Origin: an uncultured Thermoplasmata archaeon
GTDB taxonomy: Archaea > Thermoplasmatota > Thermoplasmata > Methanomassiliicoccales > Methanomethylophilaceae
Length of the DNA stretch: 8,930 bases
Assembly (NCBI GenBank): GCA_946545675.1
Contig: CAMNNR010000042.1
Span: 1 to 8,930, forward strand
Direction: 5' to 3'
Both the position numbers and the translations under genes were made by a program. The notes beneath the pieces were generated by a model. The model was not told where the DNA came from, searched no databases, and saw only the letters and a list, made by a program, of their open reading frames with translations. Positions 1 through 5,714 of this stretch are shown here, in pieces (positions within the stretch are counted from its first letter, which is position 1; each line of letters starts with the position of its first letter).

Positions 1-3000
1 GCCTCACCGGTGCAAACGTCTCGGTGACCATCACCGACGACAACTTCATGATCGGTACCACCCACAAGATCGACATCAGCACCATCCCGGACATGCTGAA
101 GACCGCTGACCTGGAGGCCGTGCTGAAGAAAGCCGTCAAGGACTCAGAGATCTTCAAGCTGAGGTTCAGGCACACTGCCGCCCGCAGTTTCATGATCCTC
201 CGCAACTACATGGGCCGTTCCATCTCGGTGAACCGCCAGCAGATACGTTCCACCTTCCTGTTGGAGATGCTGAGGGACATGGACAACGAGCCGGTCATCG
301 AGGAGACCTACAGGGAGATCCTGGAAGATGACATGGACATCAATAACGCCCGCGTGGTCCTGGAGATGATGGAGCGCGGCGAGATGAAGGTCAGCACCCT
401 GTCCTTCAACGGCACTCCCTCGCCCTTCGCACACACAGTAATCCTGTCCGGATTCTCGGACATCGTCCTCATGGAGGACCGCACCGCTCTGCTGAAGGAA
501 CTCCACAGGAAGGTCCTGGAGAGGGCCCTCGGCGATGATATCAGGGACTTCGAGTTCGACCCCGACCAGGTCACCCAGTACTTCCGTCAGAAGATCGGGA
601 GGGTCACCTGCAAAGACGACATACCCAGACTCCTCGAGCGCACAGGTCCTCTGCAGGTCATGAGGGAGCGCGGAAGGAACATCTACCCCTATTGCGACGC
701 CGAGAAGAAGACCGTCGACGGCTGGGTGCGCGAACTCGTTCGCGAGGGCGTCCTGGGCAGCGTGTTCCTTGACGAGATGCACATAATGACCGCGTCAGAG
801 GTCCCGACATATGCCGCGGCAACTGTCCGCGAGCGTTCTCTCAACGAGGTCGACCAGCAGGTGTACGCACTCATCGGACAGAACACCCTCCTGAGCGACA
901 TCCATTCCAACGTCGAGGTGTCGGAGGATGTGGTGTTCAGATCCATCCGTAAGCTGGAGTCGATGTACCTCATCACCCGTACTGGGGTCACGGAGAACAA
1001 CCGCTGGTACTTCTCCCGCTGCGAACCTCCGACCGGGAACCGTTCCGCAGCCGTCGATTCCATCATACAGAGGCATCTCGGTTGCTTCGCCCCCACCACT
1101 GTCCAGGAAGTGGCATTCGCCCTCAACCTCCCGGAGGAGGAAGTCCAGGCCTCGCTCGATTCCCTGGTGGCCAGCGGGGAGGTCTCCAACGGTCAGTTCC
1201 TCATATCGGAGAACACGCAGTACATGCTCACCTCCGATCGTCTGAAACTCCGTTCGGGAAAGGACAACATCTATGATTTCGAGACCGTCGAGAACTATCG
1301 CATGGGCAAAGGTGAGATGTTCGACTCTATCGAGGATTTCTTCAAGTTCTACGTCACCGCGGGATTCGAGATCGACATCTACAGCAGGGTCAGGAATTTT
1401 AACCTTGATGAATGGCAGAGGATGCGTTCAGAGGGTCGTGTCTTGTTGGGCCGCTTCTGCCGCGGCAGGGTCAGGTTCATGCTGGCAGAGGATGCCGCCA
1501 AGTATGCCTATTTCGCAGTGGACTCCACCGAGCCACGTGATGAGGAGATGCTGCGCAGGATAGAGGGTTCCGGAAAGGGAATCAGCATGCGCGAGCTGGC
1601 GGCTGCCACCGGAATGGAGAAGGAGCAGGTGAAGGAATCGATCGCACGTCTCGACCGTTCCATGAAGATCGTCCGTGCGTACGGCGACCGTGAGGACTGG
1701 GGTTCGGAGAATCTGTACACTGTGTACCATCCCGATATCCCCAAGGAGAGTCCCCGCGACGAGATCGTCGAGAAGGCGATTCGTGCCTTCGGTCCCGTCC
1801 CGACCATGGCCGTGAGGTACCTTGTCAACATACCTGACGACGAGGTACTCGAAGCCGTGAAGAACATCGGTGCGGTGCAGATACTCGTAGGTGCGGGCCA
1901 GATGCCTATGTACATCATGCCCGATGAGATCCCTGCACTGGAATCCGCCAAGGCTCCAGAGATAGAGACCCGCATCCTCTCTCTATATGACCCAGACCTC
2001 GGTTCCAAATGGGCGGAGATCTCCTCCAGGTACGGGGACAAGTGGATCTTCCCTGTCGTCAAGGGCGCACGCGTCATCGGTGCCATGGAGATATGGGAGA
2101 TGTCCGGATGCGTCGAGGTCAGGTCCGTGGACCTGGATTCACCTGAGTTCCTGCCTGACGCTCTGACCGCCCTTGACAGGTTCATGGGCTACTACAATCA
2201 GAAGGGCATCGATATCGTGAGGATCCGCGAGGTCCTGAACGTCGATGTCAACGAACTCGCCGAAGAGATAAGCGGCATCCTGACCGCGGCCGGCTTCCGC
2301 CACGTCAACGGCGTTTACGCCAAAGGAAGATTCGTCGATCGTGTCATGAAGCATGATGAGGCCATGAGCTATGTGTTCAGGAGACAGAGGCTGGAGAAGG
2401 CCTCCCGCTACGGAACACTCGACGAGCTCATCCAGACGAGGGGCTACGTACGCAGCGACCAGGAGCTCCCCTGCAGGGTCGCGGTCCGTACCAGCATCAA
2501 GAAGCAGATGGAGCTCGGAACGATAGTCAAGAGTATACTCTGCCCCTCATATGTCGGCTATTCCACCGTTCCCCTGCTCTCTTTGTACAGGGCATCGAAG
2601 AAAGCACCCCTCCCCGAGGAGTGCATCGTCGTCAGGAAGGTGGTGGAGGAGAATCAGCCCATCAGCAAGAAGGAACTCATCATGCGTTCCCCCTATTCCT
2701 ACAAGGCGACTACCGATGCCATCTCGGAACTCACCCGCAGGTCCATCCTTTACCAGGACGGAGGAAGCGCGTACTGCGTGACCCCCGAGACCGATATGAG
2801 TCCCGCCGAGGCCATAAAGGAAATTGCACGCTGGCACTTCCGCGATCTGGGCATATTCTCGGCCGAGCAGCTCTCCCGTTTCCTCGATCTCCGCATGGCT
2901 CCCACCCGCAAGGTCCTGGCCGAACTGGAGGACGAAGGACTGATTTCCAAGGGATTCCTGATCGAGGGCGACAGCACCCTGTACTGGATGCTCACCGAGG

Positions 3001-3329
3001 ACCTCGATGCCAAGATCAGGCCCTTCACCGGTACGTTCTTGTTGAACACCCAGGACAATCTCAGCTTGTACTTCAGGGACCTCATCAAGAAGGAATGCGG
3101 TTCCAGCGTTTGCGTGGTCTTCTCAGGCACCAAGATCGTGGGCCATTTCAAGGGCAAGCTCACCCCCACCGCCGCCAAGGTCGACGAGTTCGAGGGTTCC
3201 GATCTCGCACGCAAGTATCTCGAGGACACTGCGCGTATATTCGGGGTCTCCATGAAGCAGGGTAACGACCAGGCGGACGATGATTGGGACGCTTCAGAGT
3301 TCTATTCCAAGACCAATCCCGGGGCATGA
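1..3329 (+). CDS. lhr: Lhr-family ATP-dependent helicase, C-terminal part (5'-truncated by window edge)
   Basis: The frame is open to base 3 with no stop, so the GTG at 24 is internal and the true start and both RecA motor domains lie upstream. Counting residues from that GTG, 46-138 carry the signature of the region that follows the Lhr motor (PF08494, DEAD-associated): FRHTAARSFMILRNYMGR, then RQQ, then YREILEDDMD, ending SPFAH. Beyond this are about 950 residues that look like serial winged-helix units (roughly 270-333, 342-405, 505-570, 580-636, 860-922 and 930-993). Two segments (about 649-735 and 1000-1045) resemble the beta module of the YcaQ/AlkZ family (HTH_42): LSLYDPDL...FPVVKGARVIG and LLNTQDNLSLYF...GTKIVGHFKG. 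Compact archaeal Lhr proteins are about 850-950 aa and long bacterial Lhr about 1,500, so this is a long form, probably near 1,600 aa (inference). Lhr proteins are 3'-5' ssDNA translocases and helicases in DNA repair. The family is fairly certain; the module count is by eye. Confidence 0.85.
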   Translation, partial: LTGANVSVTITDDNFMIGTTHKIDISTIPDMLKTADLEAVLKKAVKDSEIFKLRFRHTAARSFMILRNYMGRSISVNRQQIRSTFLLEMLRDMDNEPVIEETYREILEDDMDINNARVVLEMMERGEMKVSTLSFNGTPSPFAHTVILSGFSDIVLMEDRTALLKELHRKVLERALGDDIRDFEFDPDQVTQYFRQKIGRVTCKDDIPRLLERTGPLQVMRERGRNIYPYCDAEKKTVDGWVRELVREGVLGSVFLDEMHIMTASEVPTYAAATVRERSLNEVDQQVYALIGQNTLLSDIHSNVEVSEDVVFRSIRKLESMYLITRTGVTENNRWYFSRCEPPTGNRSAAVDSIIQRHLGCFAPTTVQEVAFALNLPEEEVQASLDSLVASGEVSNGQFLISENTQYMLTSDRLKLRSGKDNIYDFETVENYRMGKGEMFDSIEDFFKFYVTAGFEIDIYSRVRNFNLDEWQRMRSEGRVLLGRFCRGRVRFMLAEDAAKYAYFAVDSTEPRDEEMLRRIEGSGKGISMRELAAATGMEKEQVKESIARLDRSMKIVRAYGDREDWGSENLYTVYHPDIPKESPRDEIVEKAIRAFGPVPTMAVRYLVNIPDDEVLEAVKNIGAVQILVGAGQMPMYIMPDEIPALESAKAPEIETRILSLYDPDLGSKWAEISSRYGDKWIFPVVKGARVIGAMEIWEMSGCVEVRSVDLDSPEFLPDALTALDRFMGYYNQKGIDIVRIREVLNVDVNELAEEISGILTAAGFRHVNGVYAKGRFVDRVMKHDEAMSYVFRRQRLEKASRYGTLDELIQTRGYVRSDQELPCRVAVRTSIKKQMELGTIVKSILCPSYVGYSTVPLLSLYRASKKAPLPEECIVVRKVVEENQPISKKELIMRSPYSYKATTDAISELTRRSILYQDGGSAYCVTPETDMSPAEAIKEIARWHFRDLGIFSAEQLSRFLDLRMAPTRKVLAELEDEGLISKGFLIEGDSTLYWMLTEDLDAKIRPFTGTFLLNTQDNLSLYFRDLIKKECGSSVCVVFSGTKIVGHFKGKLTPTAAKVDEFEGSDLARKYLEDTARIFGVSMKQGNDQADDDWDASEFYSKTNPGA

Positions 3330-3392
3330 ACACTTGTATCATTTGTCTAAAAATTACAGAAAAAAGTAAACATATATACGCTTCACTAAAAC

Positions 3393-3399
3393 TTTATTA
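3393..3399 (+). promoter_or_regulatory. TATA-like box for the HTH regulator gene
   Basis: TTTATTA is centred 26 bp upstream of the ATG at 3422, which places transcription start at or beside the start codon (leaderless geometry). No Shine-Dalgarno sequence is seen. A second AT-rich candidate, CATATATA at 3371-3378, would give a leader of about 20-25 nt. The box lies inside an imperfect inverted repeat (3384-3408), so it may be covered by a repressor. Confidence 0.45.
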
Positions 3400-3421
3400 A
3401 GATTTGTGATTATGTTCCATT

Positions 3422-3817
3422 ATGAAGACCCCCTGCGAAATTGTAGTCTGGTACGTACTCCCCACTATCAGGAGAGAAATCGCTAGGGAGCTGGTTACCA
3501 CATACCACCTGAAACAGGTGGAAGTGGGCCGTATTTTCGGAGTCACTGACGCGGCGATTTCCCAGTACCTAAAGAAAAAGAGGGGAGGAAGCAGCTGGAT
3601 TGAAGGTAGCGAACACTATCCCGAATTCCTCGACGAGATCCGCATCAGTTCCAAGAGGATTCACGATAATGTGAGCAACATGTCCACCGAGATGTGCAGG
3701 ATTTGCAGATTCATCAAGAACATCGGCCTTCTTTCAGAAGTCTACAAGGGCGCCACCGAAATCGACCTGCCCCAGTGCGAGTGGGACGGCAACATCACTC
3801 AGATAAAGTCCGAGTGA
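3422..3817 (+). CDS. Small archaeal HTH (XRE-like) transcriptional regulator with a CxxC motif
   Basis: 131 aa. Residues 29-51 form a helix-turn-helix: KQVEVGRIFGVTDAAISQYL followed by a basic KKKRGG tail. The opening MKTPCEIVVWYVLPTIRREIA and this HTH match the archaeal family I know as COG2522 (predicted transcriptional regulators), in which the helix-turn-helix sits near the N-terminus. The C-terminal half carries C92-R-I-C95 plus C119, and C5 lies at the N-terminus. Four cysteines in a small cytoplasmic protein could bind a metal or an Fe-S cluster, or sense redox state (inference). The same kind of HTH domain precedes a ThiN domain in archaeal ThiR thiamine repressors; no ThiN follows here. 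The start is supported by a TATA-like box 26 bp upstream. The 3' end overlaps the convergent glycosylase gene by 19 bp. Targets are unknown; candidates are its own promoter and the neighbouring repair or thiC genes. Confidence 0.82.
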   Translation: MKTPCEIVVWYVLPTIRREIARELVTTYHLKQVEVGRIFGVTDAAISQYLKKKRGGSSWIEGSEHYPEFLDEIRISSKRIHDNVSNMSTEMCRICRFIKNIGLLSEVYKGATEIDLPQCEWDGNITQIKSE

Positions 3818-4593
3818 TACAGGAATTCCTGGGCATAGCCGGCGTAGATGCCGAACTTGTTCTGTCCGAATTCTGATACTTTACGGTAGTTTCCGCTCAC
3901 GCCGTACATCCTCTCTACGCATTTCTGTATGCGTATGTCCACGGGGAATGCTTCGGTCTTGCCGAAACCGAATAGGGCGACGCAGTCGGCGACTTTCGGG
4001 CCTACTCCGTTGATCTCCTGCAGGGTCTCAACGAGTTTCGGATAGCGCATGGATTTCATCGATTCCAGATCGATGTCTCCGTTCTCCACGCCTTCGGCGA
4101 GTTGCAGGAATCTGGGCTCGCGGAATCCCAGGCGGCATTCGCCAATGCTCTCCTTTCCGTCCAGGATCTGTTTCGGAGTCGGGAAGGCATGTCTCTCCCC
4201 CAGGTCGGTACCGTAACGTTCGCACACCGATTCGACCATCTTTGCGATACGTTTCACATTGACATTGGTGGCGAGGACATAGGTCGCGAGGCATTCCCAT
4301 TCAGGCTGTTTCAGGATACGGAGGCCCGGGCATCTCGAGGACAATCCGGCCACAATCGGATCGGCTTCCGAGATCTTCGAAATGATATGTGCCAGATCGT
4401 CTTCCGAGCGGAAGTATTCAAGGAGATCGGACCTGTTCGAACCCTCGTATTCGAAACCGTTCTCGGTCTGACGGAGAGTGGTCACGGAATTTTTGACGAC
4501 TCCCTGCCACCTGCCGTCTTCCAGTTTTCTCCAGCGGTGTGCCTGCCCGCATCCCAGGGTCGGATCCAGAGCGACATCGAGAACGATTTCCAT
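3799..4593 (-). CDS. ogg: 8-oxoguanine DNA glycosylase/AP lyase, Ogg1 type
   Basis: 264 aa, complete. It excises 8-oxoguanine from DNA and cleaves the abasic strand by beta-elimination. Residues 4-45 match the OGG N-terminal domain (LDVALDPTLGCGQAHRW, then DGRWQGVV). The HhH-GPD core follows: QPEWECLATYVLATNVNVKRI at 96-116, LGFREPRF at 155-162, then the hairpin INGVGPKVADC at 194-204 and PVDIRI at 218-222. K200 aligns with the catalytic Lys249 of human OGG1 and D219 with Asp268; both pairs are 19 residues apart. C204 and Q255 match the base-pocket Cys253 and Gln315. The tail FGIYAGYAQEFLYHSDF also matches OGG1. ATG at 4593 is preferred because an AT-rich box lies about 26 bp upstream and no better in-frame start is visible. 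It is divergent from the endonuclease IV gene, a partner in base excision repair. Confidence 0.93.
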   Translation of the reverse strand: MEIVLDVALDPTLGCGQAHRWRKLEDGRWQGVVKNSVTTLRQTENGFEYEGSNRSDLLEYFRSEDDLAHIISKISEADPIVAGLSSRCPGLRILKQPEWECLATYVLATNVNVKRIAKMVESVCERYGTDLGERHAFPTPKQILDGKESIGECRLGFREPRFLQLAEGVENGDIDLESMKSMRYPKLVETLQEINGVGPKVADCVALFGFGKTEAFPVDIRIQKCVERMYGVSGNYRKVSEFGQNKFGIYAGYAQEFLYHSDFI

Positions 4594-4614
4594 GCACTCT
4601 CATTGCAATTAAGT

Positions 4615-4624
4615 AGAATATTCT
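4615..4624 (-). promoter_or_regulatory. TATA-like palindrome upstream of ogg
   Basis: AGAATATTCT is a perfect 10-bp palindrome centred 26 bp upstream of the ogg ATG, the position expected for a TATA box of a leaderless archaeal mRNA. A second palindrome, ATTGCAAT, lies between it and the start (4602-4609). No Shine-Dalgarno match stands out. The palindromic form could make it both a TATA element and a protein-binding site, but AT-rich palindromes also arise by chance. Confidence 0.4.
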
Positions 4625-4635
4625 TTCCGCGACCT

Positions 4636-4643
4636 ACATATAT
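4636..4643 (+). promoter_or_regulatory. TATA box for the endonuclease IV gene
   Basis: ACATATAT is centred about 24 bp upstream of the ATG at 4664, again giving a leaderless or nearly leaderless transcript. It lies 12 bp beyond the ogg TATA-like palindrome on the other strand, so the two divergent promoters sit back to back in 70 bp and could be regulated jointly. Confidence 0.5.
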
Positions 4644-4663
4644 CGAATTTCAGATGCTCATTC

Positions 4664-5482
4664 ATGAGATTCGGACCCGCAGGATATCCCGCAGTAGGCA
4701 GCAAGAGCGACCCGGTGAAGTCATTGGAGTACACCCGTGAATTGGGACTTGATGCTTTGGAGGTGGAGTTCGTCCGCGGAGCGAGGATCACCGAGGAACG
4801 TGCCAGGGAAATCGGGCAGGTGGCCAAATCGCTCGACATCCGTCTGAGCTGTCACGCACCGTATTTCATCAGTTTCAATTCCGACACCCCGGAGACCATC
4901 GAAAAGAGTGTGGACTGGGTGCTTGATACGGCCAAAGCCGCGCATTATCTAGGTGCATACATCATCGTGATCCATGCTGCATCCTACGGAAAACATCCTG
5001 AGACCGCACTCGACAACGTCATCAAGGGAATGACCGAATGTAAGAACAGACTTGACGATTTAGGGATCAAGGATGTCATCCTCGGCATAGAGACCATGGG
5101 GAAGAAGGGGCAGTTTGGAACCCTGGAGGAGATCAGCAAGGTCATGGATAATGTGGATGGAGTCAGGCCTGTGCTCGATGTCGCTCATGTACACGCCAGG
5201 GGGGTCGGCCGTATCAAGACCCAGCAGGATATGCAGGACCTTATAGACGAGTACTTCAAACTGGTAGGCCCTATCGCCCATTTCCACATAAGCTGCATCA
5301 AGTACGGGGACAAGGGAGAGATATCCCATCTGCCCCTGTCCGAGAAAGAGCCAGACATGCAATTCTTGGCCGATATCCTGAACGATTCGAAGCAGGATTG
5401 TACCTTCATTTGCGAATCGCCGCTGATCGAGAAGGATGCAGTTGTGTTCAGGGACATGTTCCCTGCATACAGGCAGAATTGA
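4664..5482 (+). CDS. nfo: Endonuclease IV-family AP endonuclease (TIM-barrel metalloenzyme)
   Basis: 272 aa, close to the usual 280 of Nfo. The family cuts DNA 5' of abasic sites and trims blocked 3' ends such as those left by Ogg-type lyases. Metal ligands can be followed along the barrel: H64 (SCHAPYFISF), H104 (VIHAASYG), E143 (GIETMGK), D172 and H175 (VLDVAHVHARG), H206 or H208 (AHFHIS), H222 (KGEISHLPL) and E251 (CESP). These line up with E. coli Nfo His69, His109, Glu145, Asp179, His182, His216, His231 and Glu261. The Asp-x-His pair (Asp229/His231) appears here as GEISH, a form I associate with archaeal members. The start ATG has a TATA box at the right distance. Its divergent pairing with ogg supports a repair role. 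The alternative is a xylose-isomerase-like sugar isomerase of the same fold; the ligand set and the HxHARG motif favour the nuclease. Confidence 0.85.
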   Translation: MRFGPAGYPAVGSKSDPVKSLEYTRELGLDALEVEFVRGARITEERAREIGQVAKSLDIRLSCHAPYFISFNSDTPETIEKSVDWVLDTAKAAHYLGAYIIVIHAASYGKHPETALDNVIKGMTECKNRLDDLGIKDVILGIETMGKKGQFGTLEEISKVMDNVDGVRPVLDVAHVHARGVGRIKTQQDMQDLIDEYFKLVGPIAHFHISCIKYGDKGEISHLPLSEKEPDMQFLADILNDSKQDCTFICESPLIEKDAVVFRDMFPAYRQN

Positions 5483-5506
5483 GTATCGAAGCCAATGGCC
5501 TTACCG

Positions 5507-5513
5507 TTTTATA
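5507..5513 (+). promoter_or_regulatory. TATA box of the tRNA-Thr gene
   Basis: TTTTATA is centred about 28 bp upstream of the first tRNA base at 5538, the standard archaeal spacing for a start at or just before the mature 5' end. The tRNA therefore likely has its own promoter rather than depending on read-through from the endonuclease gene, whose stop is 55 bp upstream. Confidence 0.5.
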
Positions 5514-5537
5514 CGATAATTTGATTAGCCATATAGC

Positions 5538-5612
5538 GCCACTGTGGCTTAGCGGTATAGCACCGGTTTCGTAAACCGGTGGTCGGGGGTTCGAATCCCT
5601 CCAGTGGCTCCA
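5538..5612 (+). tRNA. trnT: tRNA-Thr, anticodon CGT
   Basis: A complete cloverleaf can be folded by hand. The acceptor stem is GCCACTG (5538-5544) with CAGTGGC (5602-5608). The D-stem is GCT/AGC (5547-5549 with 5559-5561). The anticodon stem is CCGGT/ACCGG around loop TTCGTAA (5568-5574), with anticodon CGT at 5570-5572 reading codon ACG. The T-arm is GGGGG/CCCTC around TTCGAAT, with one G-T pair. The discriminator is T at 5609, as known for archaeal tRNA-Thr, and CCA at 5610-5612 is encoded. There is no intron. No integrase or attachment-site duplication is seen beside it. Confidence 0.97.
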
Positions 5613-5686
5613 TCTCCTATACCATATACCGGATTCAATCTCACCGTGACGATGGAATCCGATGGGCGATTCGAAATGATATGCAA

Positions 5687-5700
5687 GCGGGTTTCCCCGC
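5687..5700. other. Small GC-rich hairpin between tRNA-Thr and thiC
   Basis: GCGGG (5687-5691) pairs with CCCGC (5696-5700) around a TTTC loop, 15 bp past the thiC stop. No T-run follows on either strand, so it is not a clear terminator. It could be a 3'-end stabiliser for thiC mRNA or chance. Nothing else is recognisable in the 102 bp between the tRNA and thiC. Confidence 0.25.
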
Positions 5701-5714
5701 CTGGCACATTGAAA

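Noticed and set aside
24..26. GTG as the start of the helicase gene
   Set aside because: The frame stays open upstream to the window edge, and the protein would lack its motor domains; this GTG is an internal Val codon.
144..782. 212-aa antisense open frame inside the helicase gene
   Set aside because: It is a by-product of GC-biased third positions in the sense gene; its composition is low-complexity (His, Leu and Val rich) with no recognisable domain, and the sense frame has clear Lhr motifs.
1508..2185. 225-aa antisense open frame inside the helicase gene
   Set aside because: It is Ser/Arg-rich, matches nothing I recognise and lies wholly opposite conserved winged-helix coding sequence.
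2621..3265. 214-aa same-strand frame within the helicase gene
   Set aside because: It is a frame-shifted shadow rich in His, Arg, Gly and Pro; the main frame continues with conserved YcaQ-like motifs.
3330..3421. Terminator between the helicase and HTH genes
   Set aside because: The gap is AT-rich but has no clear T-run on the plus strand and no convincing hairpin, so I cannot support a terminator.
4102..4740. 212-aa plus-strand open frame opposite ogg, running into the endonuclease IV gene
   Set aside because: It crosses the divergent promoter region and two well-supported genes; no domain is recognisable.
5538..5714. tRNA-associated integration site
   Set aside because: No integrase, no duplicated tRNA 3' end and no compositional break were seen downstream; thiC follows after 102 bp.
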